A DNA stretch of 64,000 nucleotides. Origin: Pseudomonas sp. MTM4 (GTDB lineage: Bacteria > Pseudomonadota > Gammaproteobacteria > Pseudomonadales > Pseudomonadaceae). Position numbers and translations under genes: made by a program. Below are positions 47,352-56,241 of the stretch, in pieces; positions within the stretch are counted from its first letter, which is position 1, and every line of letters starts with the position of its first letter. The stretch is taken from contig NZ_CP048411.1 in assembly GCF_019355055.1 (NCBI RefSeq), positions 4,573,001 through 4,637,000 on the forward strand, given 5' to 3'. The notes beneath the pieces were generated by a model. It had not been told where the DNA came from, made no database searches, and saw only the letters and a program-made list of their open reading frames with translations.

Positions 47352-48028
47352 ATCACCGTGGACAAGATGATCTGCTGCGCCACGGCACCGGCATGACTTC
47401 GCAGCGCACCCGCGATCGCCTGATTCAGCGGTTGTATGAGGAGGGCCTGTCCGATCCTCGCGTGCTCGAGGTCATTCGACGCACGCCGCGTCATCTGTTC
47501 GTCGACGAGGCGCTGTCGCATCGCGCTTACGAAGACACCGCGCTGCCAATCGGTCATAACCAGACCATCTCGCAGCCGTTCATGGTCGCGCGCATGAGCG
47601 AGCTGCTGCTTGCGGACGGCCCGCTGGATAAGGTCTTGGAAATCGGTACCGGCTCCGGTTATCAGACCGCTGTGCTGGCACAACTGGTCGAGCGGGTGTT
47701 CTCGGTCGAGCGCATCCAGGCGCTGCAGGATCGTGCAAAAGAGCGTCTGGTCGAACTCAAATTGCGTAATGTGGTCTTTCGCTGGGGTGATGGTTGGGAA
47801 GGTTGGCCTGCATTGGCGCCTTATAACGGCATCATCGTTACCGCGGCGGCAGCCGACGTGCCACAAGCCTTGCTCGATCAACTGGCTCCCGGCGGGCGGC
47901 TGGTGATTCCGGTCGGGGTCGGCGAAGTCCAGCAACTGATGCTGATCATTCGAGAGGAAGACGGTTTTTCCCGCCATCTGCTGGATACCGTACGCTTCGT
48001 GCCGCTGCTCAATGGACCTGTAGTTTGA
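47348..48028 (+). CDS. pcm: Protein-L-isoaspartate O-methyltransferase
   Basis: Methylates isoaspartyl residues to start repair of aged proteins. 226 residues from GTG 47348, which overlaps the surE stop and has GGAGG seven bases upstream. ATG 47393 would give the 211-residue form but has no ribosome-binding site. SAM site [18 protein letters not shown] and substrate loop [13 protein letters not shown] are intact. Confidence 0.95.
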   Translation: MNHRGQDDLLRHGTGMTSQRTRDRLIQRLYEEGLSDPRVLEVIRRTPRHLFVDEALSHRAYEDTALPIGHNQTISQPFMVARMSELLLADGPLDKVLEIGTGSGYQTAVLAQLVERVFSVERIQALQDRAKERLVELKLRNVVFRWGDGWEGWPALAPYNGIIVTAAAADVPQALLDQLAPGGRLVIPVGVGEVQQLMLIIREEDGFSRHLLDTVRFVPLLNGPVV

Positions 48029-48045
48029 TCTCAGCGGAAGGAAGC

Positions 48046-48981
48046 ATGAAAAACACGTTGTTGTTGTACGCCAAGGGCATCGCGATGGGCGCGGCGGATG
48101 TGGTGCCGGGAGTTTCTGGCGGTACCATCGCTTTTATTACCGGCATCTATGACGAATTGCTGCGATCGATTGGCGCTATACCCGGCGCTGCGATGCTGTT
48201 GTTTCGTGGCCGCATTCGGGAAGCATGGGCGACGGCAAATGCGAATTTCCTTCTGGTTCTATTCGGCGGCATTCTTACCAGCGTGTTCAGCCTCGCGAAA
48301 CTGATCACCTATCTATTGGAAGCACACCCAATCCCGGTGTGGTCGTTCTTCTTCGGCCTGATCCTGGTTTCGGTGCATCTTGTCGGCAAAGACATCCAGC
48401 GCTGGGATCTGTCACGCATCGTCGGTCTGATACTCGGTGTCGTCTTTGCCTACGTGATAACCGTGGCCGCTCCGATGCAGTGGAGCAGCAGTAGTTTGAG
48501 TTTGTTTTTCGCCGGTGCCATTGCGGTCTGCGCGATGATCCTGCCGGGTATCTCCGGTAGCTTCATTCTTGTGCTGCTGGGACTGTATCCGGTCGTACTC
48601 GGCGCGGTGAAGGATCTAGATCTAGCTGTCATGGCGATTTTTGCGGCAGGTTGTCTGGTGGGCATTCTCAGTTTCGCCCGTGTGTTGAGCTGGATGCTCG
48701 TCCGTTGGCGCGACCTCACGCTGGCCTTCCTGACGGGCCTGATGCTGGGTTCGCTGAACAAGGTTTGGCCATGGAAGGAGGCGCTGACTTGGCGCATTGA
48801 CTCGCATGGCGCACGTATCCCGATGCTGGAGCAGAACCTGCTACCGGGCGCCTATGGCGAGCTGACCGGACAGGACCCGCAACTTGCGCTGGCAATAGTA
48901 CTGGCAGTAGCTGGTGTCGTTCTCGTCCTTGGACTCGAATGGTTTGCCGGGCGGCGCCAGCCATCGGTGCAAACGGTCTGA
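48046..48981 (+). CDS. DUF368 membrane protein (PopT-type polyprenyl-phosphate translocase)
   Basis: 311 residues, eight or so transmembrane helices. The family signature is near the start: KGIAMGAADVVPGVSGGTIA (residues 9-28). A second Gly/Pro motif, MILPGISGSFILVLLG, forms the internal repeat. DUF368 proteins were recently linked to recycling of undecaprenyl phosphate across the inner membrane, so a role in C55-P reuse is likely by family, not shown here. Start ATG 48046 follows GGAAGGA. Its position between pcm and nlpD is of interest. Confidence 0.85.
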   Translation: MKNTLLLYAKGIAMGAADVVPGVSGGTIAFITGIYDELLRSIGAIPGAAMLLFRGRIREAWATANANFLLVLFGGILTSVFSLAKLITYLLEAHPIPVWSFFFGLILVSVHLVGKDIQRWDLSRIVGLILGVVFAYVITVAAPMQWSSSSLSLFFAGAIAVCAMILPGISGSFILVLLGLYPVVLGAVKDLDLAVMAIFAAGCLVGILSFARVLSWMLVRWRDLTLAFLTGLMLGSLNKVWPWKEALTWRIDSHGARIPMLEQNLLPGAYGELTGQDPQLALAIVLAVAGVVLVLGLEWFAGRRQPSVQTV

Positions 48982-49010
48982 ACGGCCTTGTTGATCAAAA
49001 GGAGCGCGCC

Positions 49011-49856
49011 GTGAAGGCCACAGCCAGCATGCGGTGGATGAGCATTCCGCCTTTCCGTTGTGCGCTTGTCGCGCTGCTCGCGGGTGCATTACTTGCTGGC
49101 TGCGCCAGTCCTCCGTCGGGAGGCGTGCATGTCGTCGATCGCAATAGCCGCGACCGTGTCACTAGCGGTCACTATATTGTCCAGCGGGGTGACTCCCTTT
49201 GGTCGATCGCCTTTCGCTTCGGTTGGGATTGGCGCGAGCTGGCTCAAGTCAACAATATTCCCCCGCCGCACGTCATCCATCCGGGACAGACGATTCGCTT
49301 CACTCGGCATACTCAATCCCGGACGGTAGCCGCTCGTCCGACTCCTGTTCCCGTCCCGCCAGCAAGCACATCGCCATCCGTGGTGACTACGCCTGTGCCC
49401 ATTCCGCCACCGCTGACGAGGCCCAGCGTACCGGCGGCCAAGCCTCCCGCTGCGACTACGCCGGTCAAGCCTGTAGCGCGCTCTGCAAGCGGTTGGGCTT
49501 GGCCTACGAACGGCGCTGTAATCGGTCGTTTTTCCTCAAACGGCAGTTTGAATAAAGGCATTGATATCGCTGGGGAATTAGGACAGCCTGTTTTAGCTGC
49601 TTCTGATGGGGCTGTTGTGTACGCCGGCAGTGGTTTACGGGGTTACGGCGAACTTGTGATCATCAAGCACAGCGATACCTATGTAAGTGCCTACGGCCAC
49701 AACCGCAGGCTGCTGGTTCAGGAGGGTCAACAAGTCAAAGCTGGGCAGACCATTGCCGAGATGGGATCGACTGGAACCGACCGGGTGAAGCTGCATTTTG
49801 AGATTCGCCGTCAAGGCAAACCGGTAGATCCGTTGCAATACCTGCCAAAGCGCTGA
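49011..49856 (+). CDS. nlpD: NlpD-type LysM/LytM lipoprotein (amidase activator)
   Basis: 281 residues from GTG 49011 with AAGGAG six bases upstream. Lipoprotein signal with LLAGC. A LysM domain follows (HYIVQRGDSLWSIAFRFG), then a Pro/Thr-rich linker and a C-terminal LytM (M23) fold. Catalytic positions are degenerate: NKGIDIAG where active enzymes have His, and VKLHFEIRR in place of His-x-His. That fits a regulator that activates the amidase AmiC at the septum rather than an endopeptidase. The rpoS promoter commonly lies inside this gene in gammaproteobacteria. Confidence 0.93.
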   Translation: MKATASMRWMSIPPFRCALVALLAGALLAGCASPPSGGVHVVDRNSRDRVTSGHYIVQRGDSLWSIAFRFGWDWRELAQVNNIPPPHVIHPGQTIRFTRHTQSRTVAARPTPVPVPPASTSPSVVTTPVPIPPPLTRPSVPAAKPPAATTPVKPVARSASGWAWPTNGAVIGRFSSNGSLNKGIDIAGELGQPVLAASDGAVVYAGSGLRGYGELVIIKHSDTYVSAYGHNRRLLVQEGQQVKAGQTIAEMGSTGTDRVKLHFEIRRQGKPVDPLQYLPKR

Positions 49857-49954
49857 TTTGCTACTACCTGTTCCGGCACTAGGAGGGGCTTGAGCGTTAC
49901 CAGGGAGTGCGTGCCGCCCGAGCCTGTTGTCGAACTCAGAACAGGAAAACAATA

Positions 49955-50953
49955 ATGGCTCTCAAAAAAGAAGTGCCGGAGTTTGACGTAGACGATGCCG
50001 TTCTACTCATGGAACCGTCCGCGGACGCCGATCCAATCAGCGATATCTCCCGCGCCGGTTCAACGGGCACCCGATCCAAGACCGCGACCCTCAAGCAACA
50101 CAAGTTCATCGACTACACCCGTGCGCTCGACGCCACACAGCTGTATCTCAACGAAATCGGATTTTCTCCCCTGCTGACTCCCGAGCAAGAGGTGCATTTC
50201 GCGCGTCTGGCTCAGAAGGGTGACCCGGCAGGGCGTAAGCGCATGATCGAAAGCAATCTGCGGCTGGTGGTGAAAATCGCCCGGCGCTACGTCAACCGTG
50301 GGCTGTCTTTGCTGGACCTGGTCGAAGAGGGCAACCTGGGGCTGATACGGGCTGTCGAGAAGTTCGACCCCGAGCGTGGCTTCCGATTTTCTACCTACGC
50401 CACCTGGTGGATCCGGCAGACCATCGAGCGGGCGATCATGAACCAGACCCGCACCATTCGGCTGCCGATCCACGTGGTCAAGGAGCTGAACGTTTACTTG
50501 CGTGCCGCGCGCGAGCTTACCCAGAAGCTCGACCACGAACCCAGCCCGGAGGAAATCGCCAACCTGCTCGAGAAGCCGGTTGCGGAGGTCAAGCGGATGC
50601 TGGGGCTGAATGAGCGAGTGACCTCCGTGGACGTGTCTCTCGGACCGGACACCGACAAAACATTGCTAGATACCCTGACCGATGACCGGCCCAGCGATCC
50701 CTGCGATCTGCTGCTTGACGACGACTTGTCGGAAAGCATCGACCAATGGCTGTCTGACCTGACCGAGAAGCAGCGCGAGGTGGTCATCCGGCGCTTCGGT
50801 TTGCGTGGCCATGAAAGCTGCACGCTGGAAGAGGTCGGCCAGGAAATCGGGCTGACCCGCGAGCGGGTAAGGCAGATTCAGGTCGAAGCGCTTAAGCGGT
50901 TACGCGAGATCTTCGAGCGTAACGGTTTATCGAGCGAGTCCCTGTTCCACTAA
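49955..50953 (+). CDS. rpoS: RNA polymerase sigma factor RpoS
   Basis: Stationary-phase/general-stress sigma factor. 332 residues from ATG 49955. Region 2 is [20 protein letters not shown] and [16 protein letters not shown], region 3 is [21 protein letters not shown], and the region 4 HTH is [20 protein letters not shown]. Length and sequence are normal. It is followed by a terminator hairpin and an RsmZ-like RNA. Confidence 0.97.
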   Translation: MALKKEVPEFDVDDAVLLMEPSADADPISDISRAGSTGTRSKTATLKQHKFIDYTRALDATQLYLNEIGFSPLLTPEQEVHFARLAQKGDPAGRKRMIESNLRLVVKIARRYVNRGLSLLDLVEEGNLGLIRAVEKFDPERGFRFSTYATWWIRQTIERAIMNQTRTIRLPIHVVKELNVYLRAARELTQKLDHEPSPEEIANLLEKPVAEVKRMLGLNERVTSVDVSLGPDTDKTLLDTLTDDRPSDPCDLLLDDDLSESIDQWLSDLTEKQREVVIRRFGLRGHESCTLEEVGQEIGLTRERVRQIQVEALKRLREIFERNGLSSESLFH

Positions 50954-51008
50954 GGAACGGCGCCCCTTACCGGCAACGTAAGGGGCGTTCCCAGGCTTTC
51001 TATTTTTT
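50954..51008 (+). terminator. Terminator after rpoS
   Basis: GGAACG-GC-GCCCCTTAC pairs with GTAAGGGGCGTTCC through a seven-base loop. A T-rich tract (TTTCTATTTTTT) follows a few bases later. A second hairpin, CTAACC-AACAG-GGTTAG, occurs at about 51021-51037. Confidence 0.75.
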
Positions 51009-51075
51009 CTACATGTCGGGCTAACCAACAGGGTTAGTCCTGGTTTCGTCGTACTTCCTCGAAAGCTCTTTGCTA

Positions 51076-51104
51076 TGTACGCATTTACTTACACGGCGTG
51101 TAAG
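51076..51104 (+). promoter_or_regulatory. GacA upstream activating site and overlapping palindrome
   Basis: TGTACG-CATTTA-CTTACA (51076-51093) matches the GacA box TGTAAG-N6-CTTACA with one mismatch. Its right half also forms the perfect 17-bp palindrome CTTACACG-G-CGTGTAAG (51088-51104). Centred about 180 bp before the predicted RNA start, as I recall for rsmZ of P. aeruginosa. Confidence 0.7.
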
Positions 51105-51262
51105 AAAAGAGTGAAGAGCTTTGCTGGCTATACTCTCTTTACTAAAAGATATTTTTTAACTGATTGATTTTAAAGGGGAAAAGTGAAATCTCATATTCCT
51201 ATCAAAAAGCCATTACGAATTTTTGGGAGTTGTAGTTGTCGTCCAAAACTTTAATATCGCAC
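51105..51262 (+). promoter_or_regulatory. AT-rich linker and promoter of the RsmZ-like RNA
   Basis: An AT-rich stretch separates the GacA box from a -10 TAATAT (51252-51257) with a weak -35 TTGTAG (51230-51235, 16-bp spacing). In P. aeruginosa the equivalent stretch is bound by MvaT/MvaU, so silencing there is plausible. No ORF is supported in this stretch. Confidence 0.5.
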
Positions 51263-51401
51263 CTGTGCTTAAGGACAAGTGCAGGCCGGCAAGGATGTTG
51301 GTCAGGATTAATCGCTGGATGCGGTGCGTCAGGAAGACGAGCTGGGAATAAAGGAAGCAGGGAAGGAGGCGGGCGGGGATTAAACCCCGCCCCTTTTTTT
51401 T
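51263..51401 (+). ncRNA. rsmZ: RsmZ-type small RNA
   Basis: About 139 nt. Nine GGA trinucleotides occur before the terminator (for example AAGGAC, AAGGAT, CAGGAT, CTGGAT, CAGGAA) and one more in the terminator region, the mark of RNAs that titrate RsmA/CsrA. The end is a strong terminator, GGGCGGGG-ATTAAA-CCCCGCCC plus a run of T to 51401. It lies downstream of rpoS, where rsmZ lies in P. aeruginosa. The 5' end is estimated from the -10. Confidence 0.8.
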
Positions 51402-51485
51402 GCCTGCGAATAGGTATTCGATCCCGCCGAACGACTGCATTGCTGGGTGGCCTAACGTTCTGATTCAAACTCAGAGGAGCTCACC

Positions 51486-51632
51486 ATGAACGGCAAAGAC
51501 TCGAATCAACCTACCCAGCCGGGATCAGATCAAGAAGACCACATCGAACGCCGTCCAGACGAGGCCGATGAAGATAAGCTGGACGAGGCGCTAGAAGAAA
51601 CTTTTCCGGCAAGTGATCCCATCTCTCCATAG
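51486..51632 (+). CDS. Small acidic protein with ETFPASDP motif
   Basis: 48 residues with a good GAGGAG ribosome-binding site eight bases before ATG 51486. It is very acidic (RRPDEADEDKLDEALEETF) and ends FPASDPISP. Short proteins ending in a DEALEETFPASDP-type motif are widespread in proteobacteria as I remember, but I know of no function. It lies 84 bp after the RsmZ terminator, on the same strand, and converges on the NUDIX gene. Confidence 0.75.
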   Translation: MNGKDSNQPTQPGSDQEDHIERRPDEADEDKLDEALEETFPASDPISP

Positions 51633-51658
51633 CCTAGCGCCAGCACCAGATGATGGTG

Positions 51659-52078
51659 TCAACTTTCTTTCGCTGCTAGTCGCTGGAGCAGAGCGGGGAG
51701 TACCTGTTCGCGCAACAGCGGGGCGAGATGTTCCTGCTGCTGCGTACGAGGTACCAGCCAGTCCAGCGCTTCGATTTCTGCCTGTACCTGTACCTCGCCT
51801 TCAACACGGCTCACGAAAACGTCTGCTTCAACCCAATGATCTGGCTCGTTGGCTGCGCGCGACTGGAAATGTCCAAGCGCCTGCAGTTGCGATTCCTCGA
51901 CCCGTAAACCCAGCTCCTCGTGAAGCTCGCGCCGCAACGCCTGCAACGGCGTTTCTCCCGCCTCGATCTTGCCGCCCGGCAACATGAACATCCGCGTACC
52001 GCGCTTGCGGACAACCAATATGTGACCGGCTTCGTTGAGCAGGCAGGCTGTAGCGATCTTCAAAACGTTATGTGACAT
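51659..52078 (-). CDS. NUDIX hydrolase
   Basis: 139 residues. The Nudix box is GGKIEAGETPLQALRRELHE then ELG (GX5EX7REUXEEXGU pattern, residues ~35-57). N-terminal strand KIATACLLNEAGHILVVRK. MutT-like, substrate unknown. It overlaps the upstream GNAT gene by 11 bases on the same strand. Confidence 0.9.
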   Translation of the reverse strand: MSHNVLKIATACLLNEAGHILVVRKRGTRMFMLPGGKIEAGETPLQALRRELHEELGLRVEESQLQALGHFQSRAANEPDHWVEADVFVSRVEGEVQVQAEIEALDWLVPRTQQQEHLAPLLREQVLPALLQRLAAKES

Positions 52079-52496
52079 GGGAATTCTCGTTATCGTGCCA
52101 TAGCGCCACGAGCTTCTTGTTTCGGTTGTAACGCTGCAGACGGGATGCCAGCACTTCAGGCAGAACGGTGGCCTCGGTGAAGTTCAGCTGTCGGTAGAAG
52201 GCAATTACCTTGAGCTCACAAAACAGCCAGACAGGTCCGTGATTTGCGGCCAGTGCCCGGGTTACCAACCGCGTCGCCAGACCCTGGTTGCGCTGACTTG
52301 GCGCGACCAGCAATCCGGTCAACCAGTGACCATCGGCAATGCCGCTCAAGCAGAGACCGGCAACGATATCGGTGTGCCCGACGACCCAGCAATGCGCACC
52401 GGCCGGTACCCGCATGTGGCTGCGATGGGCTCGGTAGAACTTGTCGAGTAGCGGCTGACATTCGGCAGGTAATTGGCGCGGTTGGAGTTCGAACAT
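52068..52496 (-). CDS. GNAT-family N-acetyltransferase
   Basis: 142 residues from ATG 52496 (MFELQPRQLPAECQP). Longer in-frame starts add unlikely sequence. Acetyl-CoA motif A reads LLVAPSQRNQGLATRLVTRA, with the final strands LFCELKVIAFYRQLNFTEA. Substrate unknown. Overlap with the NUDIX gene implies co-expression. This gene pair is placed where P. aeruginosa has fdxA. Confidence 0.88.
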   Translation of the reverse strand: MFELQPRQLPAECQPLLDKFYRAHRSHMRVPAGAHCWVVGHTDIVAGLCLSGIADGHWLTGLLVAPSQRNQGLATRLVTRALAANHGPVWLFCELKVIAFYRQLNFTEATVLPEVLASRLQRYNRNKKLVALWHDNENSHVT

Positions 52497-52639
52497 GAGT
52501 GGTATCCGATGACGCAGCGCATGGTACCCGATGAGCGCCGTCAGCTGGCTAGCCGGCCCGTCCGATCCGTTTATCCGATGGCCGCAATTTTTCGCTGCAG
52601 TGAAGGCTCTGAAGAGAACTACTCCACAGGGCCATAACA

Positions 52640-54580
52640 ATGATAGATCTCCTGATAGTGGTGGTTTTCATCCTGTACGGTCTGGGTTCGGGCCTCCGTG
52701 CGCGCGGAAAGGCTTCTCAGAGCCTCGATGAGTATTTTCTCGCCGGCAAGACGATCAAGGGTTGGAAGGCCGGCTTTTCCATGGGGGCGACTCAGTTCGC
52801 TGCCGATACGCCGCTGCTCGTTACCGGTCTCGTTGCGACGGCTGGCATCTTCGCGCTTTGGCGATTGTGGATTTACGGCCTTGCGTTTCTGCTCATGGCG
52901 TTCGTTTTCGCGGTTGGCTGGCGCAGGGCCGGCGTGTTGACCGATGCCGAGCTGACCCGAGTGCGATACAGCGGCAAGGGCGTCACTCCGCTACGTTTGC
53001 TCAAGGCGATCTACTACGGCACGGTGATCAATTGCGTGGTGCTGGCGATGGTGCTGGTGGCTGCCATTCGTATCGCCGAGGTGTTCTTGCCATGGCACCT
53101 GTGGCTGCCCTCCGGAGTCTACGAGCCCATCGTGGATTTCATCGCCACTACAGGCATACAGCTCGGCGAAAGTATTACCGGGCTGGAGCCGGCGATGATG
53201 AGCGCCAATAACCTGATATCGATCCTGCTGATTCTCGCGTTCACCGCGATGTATTCGATAACCGGGGGGCTACGCGCTGTCGTCCAGACCGATGTGGTGC
53301 AATTCAGCCTGGCGATGATCGGCACGCTGTTTTATGCCTGGTTCGTCGTCGACGCCGCCGGTGGGTTAGGCGGATTGACGGATCGCATCGTGGAAATCTA
53401 CGGAGCCGAGCAGGCAAGCAGAATGTTGTCCTTCGCCCCTCCAGCCGATGCGGGTGAGGCGCTGATGCCGTTCCTGGTCATCATCGGTCTGCAGTGGTTC
53501 TTCCAGATGAACTCCGATGGTACTGGCTATCTTGCGCAGCGAAGCATGGCGTGCCCGACCGACCGCGACGCTCGAATCGCCGGTCTGGTCTTCGCCTGGC
53601 TACAGATCTTTTTGCGCAGCCTATTCTGGCTGGCGATCGCGGTTGGGCTGCTGGTGCTGTATCCGTTCACTCCAGCCGAAATGGCCGGCGATGGTTTCAC
53701 GGCCGGGCGAGAAGCACTGTTCGTGCAAGGTATCGAAGATTTGTTACCGCCCGGTGTGCGCGGCCTGATGCTCGTCGGATTGCTGGCCGCGCTGGCTTCT
53801 ACCGTCGATACACACCTCAACTGGGGCGCGTCTTATTGGAGCAATGACGTCTATGGCGGCGTATTCGCACCACATGTGCTCAAGCGCAAGCCAAGGGACC
53901 GCGAATTGGTGCTGGTGGCGCGGTTGTCCAACGTGCTGATTCTGGTGATCGCGATGATCATCATGGCCAATCTCGGTTCGATCCAGACCGCCTGGTTCAT
54001 TTCGCTGCTGTTTGGCGCGGGGATGGGTTCGGTACTAGTGCTGCGTTGGCTCTGGGAGCGAATCAATCTGTACTCGGAGCTAACCGCCATGGCGGTATCG
54101 CTGATTACGGCGCCTTTGCTTCTCTATTACCTGGGCACCGATCCGGAGCGCGAATGGATACGTCTCGGGATCATGGCCTTGACCACTACATCCGCCGCGA
54201 TCCTGGTTACCTTCATCACTCCGGCGACCGACGACGCCACGCTCAAACGCTTCTATCGCCGTGTTCGCCCCTTCGGCTTCTGGCGGCACGCAGCGATGCT
54301 CAACGGCATTGGGGCTGCGGTGTCGGTCAAGGCGTTGGGGACTCGGCTGTTCGCCGTGGTGGTAACCGCCGTTTCGCTTTTTACATTGCTGATTGGTGTT
54401 GGCCGCTTGATGTTCCCTCCACCACAGGGAAGCTCCCTCATCAGTTGGCTGTGCCTGGCGGTTGGGTTATTGCTGATACCGGTCTGGCTACGAATCGCCA
54501 TGGGGCGACAGTTCGATACGGACCCAGAAGATGAACCACTGCCGGAAGACGTGTCGGCACGAAAAAGTGGCTCGGCGTGA
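52640..54580 (+). CDS. Sodium:solute symporter (SSS family)
   Basis: 646 residues, about 14 transmembrane helices. N-terminal region SLDEYFLAGKTIKGWKAGFS and SMGATQFAADTPLLVTGLV matches the SSS family Na+-site and TM1-2 region. ITGGLRAVVQTDVVQF is the family consensus near TM6. The C terminus is an acidic cytoplasmic tail (DTDPEDEPLPEDV). The substrate cannot be told from sequence. Divergent from the GNAT gene. Confidence 0.88.
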   Translation: MIDLLIVVVFILYGLGSGLRARGKASQSLDEYFLAGKTIKGWKAGFSMGATQFAADTPLLVTGLVATAGIFALWRLWIYGLAFLLMAFVFAVGWRRAGVLTDAELTRVRYSGKGVTPLRLLKAIYYGTVINCVVLAMVLVAAIRIAEVFLPWHLWLPSGVYEPIVDFIATTGIQLGESITGLEPAMMSANNLISILLILAFTAMYSITGGLRAVVQTDVVQFSLAMIGTLFYAWFVVDAAGGLGGLTDRIVEIYGAEQASRMLSFAPPADAGEALMPFLVIIGLQWFFQMNSDGTGYLAQRSMACPTDRDARIAGLVFAWLQIFLRSLFWLAIAVGLLVLYPFTPAEMAGDGFTAGREALFVQGIEDLLPPGVRGLMLVGLLAALASTVDTHLNWGASYWSNDVYGGVFAPHVLKRKPRDRELVLVARLSNVLILVIAMIIMANLGSIQTAWFISLLFGAGMGSVLVLRWLWERINLYSELTAMAVSLITAPLLLYYLGTDPEREWIRLGIMALTTTSAAILVTFITPATDDATLKRFYRRVRPFGFWRHAAMLNGIGAAVSVKALGTRLFAVVVTAVSLFTLLIGVGRLMFPPPQGSSLISWLCLAVGLLLIPVWLRIAMGRQFDTDPEDEPLPEDVSARKSGSA

Positions 54581-54837
54581 TATTAACCATCCATTTTAAG
54601 TTCGGATTCATGTCGGCGGACCGGTTGCATAGATTCGTTCCGTTTGTTGTTAGGGGGATCAGCCGGTCAGGCCTAATTAGCGAAGCGGCGATAAAAAATA
54701 AATAATCAATTAAAATAACGGGTTGCTTGACATACCTAAAATAAAATGAACAGTGGTTGTGCCCTCTTGTCATTAAAATACGCATCGCGTGAGCGTTACT
54801 GCGTATTCCGCCATAGTAAGAACAAGAGGGTGTTGTC
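54581..54837. promoter_or_regulatory. AT-rich upstream region with 5' UTR hairpin
   Basis: Noticeably AT-rich (for example AAAAAATAAATAATCAATTAA) compared with neighbours. It contains TTGACA at 54727-54732 without a well-spaced -10. An 8-bp stem AATACGCA / TGCGTATT (54777-54807) lies just before the ribosome-binding site of the barrel protein. No ORF is supported. Confidence 0.45.
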
Positions 54838-55353
54838 ATGAAACGACTTTTCAAAACTTCTCTCCTGGTTGCCGCCATGCTTCCCGCTATCACAGTTGCC
54901 GCTCCGGTGGCGGGTGATCGTGAAGTTACCTTGAGTGGTGCGGGAAGTAGCGATAAGGATTTCGACGATACAGTGTTCTCGGTACAGGGTAGTTGGGGTA
55001 CTTATCTTGATGAGCGATCCATGTGGGGCATCCGGCAAACGGTGAATGCCAGAGACTCGGAAGATGAAAGCGTCCAGTTCGACGGCTCGACCCGCGTGTT
55101 TTATGACTACCACTTCGGTAGTGGAAACACTCGCCCATTCATTGGCCTGAGCGTGGGTGGGGTCTACGGCGAAGAAGTGGACGAGACCTTCATGGGTGGA
55201 CCGGAACTCGGCATCAAATACTGGGTTCAGGACAAGACGTTCATCACCGCGATGGCTGAGTATCAGTTCCTGTTCAAGAGCGGAAGCGATGCGCGAGATC
55301 GTTATGACGATGGAGCGTTCTTCTATAGCGTCGGTATTGGTTACAACTACTGA
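54838..55353 (+). CDS. Outer-membrane beta-barrel protein
   Basis: 171 residues. Signal peptide of about 21 residues (AITVAA-P), then alternating amphipathic strands (GSTRVFYDYHFG, RPFIGLSVGGVYGE, TFITAMAEYQFLF) ending in aromatic YNY. It looks like a small eight-strand barrel of the OmpW/OmpX-like kind. Function unknown. It has its own AT-rich leader and a strong terminator, so it is a single-gene unit. Confidence 0.8.
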   Translation: MKRLFKTSLLVAAMLPAITVAAPVAGDREVTLSGAGSSDKDFDDTVFSVQGSWGTYLDERSMWGIRQTVNARDSEDESVQFDGSTRVFYDYHFGSGNTRPFIGLSVGGVYGEEVDETFMGGPELGIKYWVQDKTFITAMAEYQFLFKSGSDARDRYDDGAFFYSVGIGYNY

Positions 55354-55362
55354 TGCATGCGA

Positions 55363-55390
55363 GTGCGATGCCAGACGGCATCGCACTTTT
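55363..55390. terminator. Terminator after the barrel protein
   Basis: GTGCGATGCC-AGAC-GGCATCGCAC, a perfect 10-bp stem followed by TTTT. It may also serve the convergent SIR2 gene. Confidence 0.85.
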
Positions 55391-55440
55391 ATCGCTTCGT
55401 TTGTTTATTCTTTCGCTTCGCTTGATATAACCATTGCCCG

Positions 55441-56232
55441 TTAGCCTTCAACCAGATTTCGCAAAAAGTTCTGCAAGGCCAACCCCGGTTCGTCATCTTC
55501 CGAAGTAATCATCTGAATTCCCCATTGGCTGAGAATTTCTTCCTGCACCGGGTTGGGTTTGTGCGAAAAGACATAGGATATCGGCCGGACGCCAAGGGTT
55601 TCGTGTTCGTTCCAGATCTTCGATAGTTTGTAGAACAATAATCGAATGTTGGTATCCGAAAGGCTGTAGCCAATAAACAGAACGGCTTTGCTCAATGTGT
55701 CGGCGCGTAACTTGATATCCAGCGGCGTTTCGAATTGCAGGCGTTCGTAATAGCTCGTTTCGTCGAGCACGATCGAGTCATCGTCATCGAAGTCGCCGTG
55801 GAATTTGACGATCTGCCTGACGCCATCACGGGCCTTTACCAGGTCACTGGCATTGGCGATTTTGATGTAACCGACGCCATGAGCGTCATGGGCATTTTCC
55901 AGCCAGCGGTCGTAGTTGGTCGTGTAGATGGCTGGAAACCGGCCCTGAACGATCAGCCGGTGAATCTCCGAATCGCGGATCTCGATGCTCTTGTGCCACT
56001 CTCGGTCCATCCAGCTGCGCAGTGGCCCGATGTTGCCTTTCCTGATGCGGTAGTACTCGGCAAGCGAGAGGAAGTTTCCATAGGTATCGAAGACATCGGG
56101 GTCGTAATCGAGTTGCTGGGCAATTTCGTTGATCAGGTCGCGCCAGGGCGGTAATCCGATATTGGCCGACACGCCGGAGCCTACGAAAAGAATCAGGCGG
56201 TTATGCCGGTACGCCTCCAGAAGCTTCTGCAT
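55441..56232 (-). CDS. SIR2-like predicted NAD+ hydrolase, effector of a SIR2/HAM1 module
   Basis: 263 residues. SIR2 motifs are complete: [13 protein letters not shown] (residues 18-30), TTNYD (104-108, catalytic Asn106), FHG (144-146, His145) and [10 protein letters not shown] (188-197). There is no zinc ribbon (no CxxC pairs), so it is not a protein deacetylase but belongs with the short SIR2 domains that act as NADases in Thoeris, DSR, SPARSA and Kongming immunity. It starts nine bases after the HAM1 gene with its own GAGAGG ribosome-binding site. NADase activity is inferred from the motifs. Confidence 0.8.
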   Translation of the reverse strand: MQKLLEAYRHNRLILFVGSGVSANIGLPPWRDLINEIAQQLDYDPDVFDTYGNFLSLAEYYRIRKGNIGPLRSWMDREWHKSIEIRDSEIHRLIVQGRFPAIYTTNYDRWLENAHDAHGVGYIKIANASDLVKARDGVRQIVKFHGDFDDDDSIVLDETSYYERLQFETPLDIKLRADTLSKAVLFIGYSLSDTNIRLLFYKLSKIWNEHETLGVRPISYVFSHKPNPVQEEILSQWGIQMITSEDDEPGLALQNFLRNLVEG

Positions 56233-56241
56233 CGATACCTC

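Noticed and set aside
51129..51134. TATACT as the RsmZ promoter -10
   Set aside because: It would make a ~260-nt RNA and place the GacA box only ~55 bp upstream. TAATAT at 51252 gives the usual length and spacing. It could be a secondary promoter.
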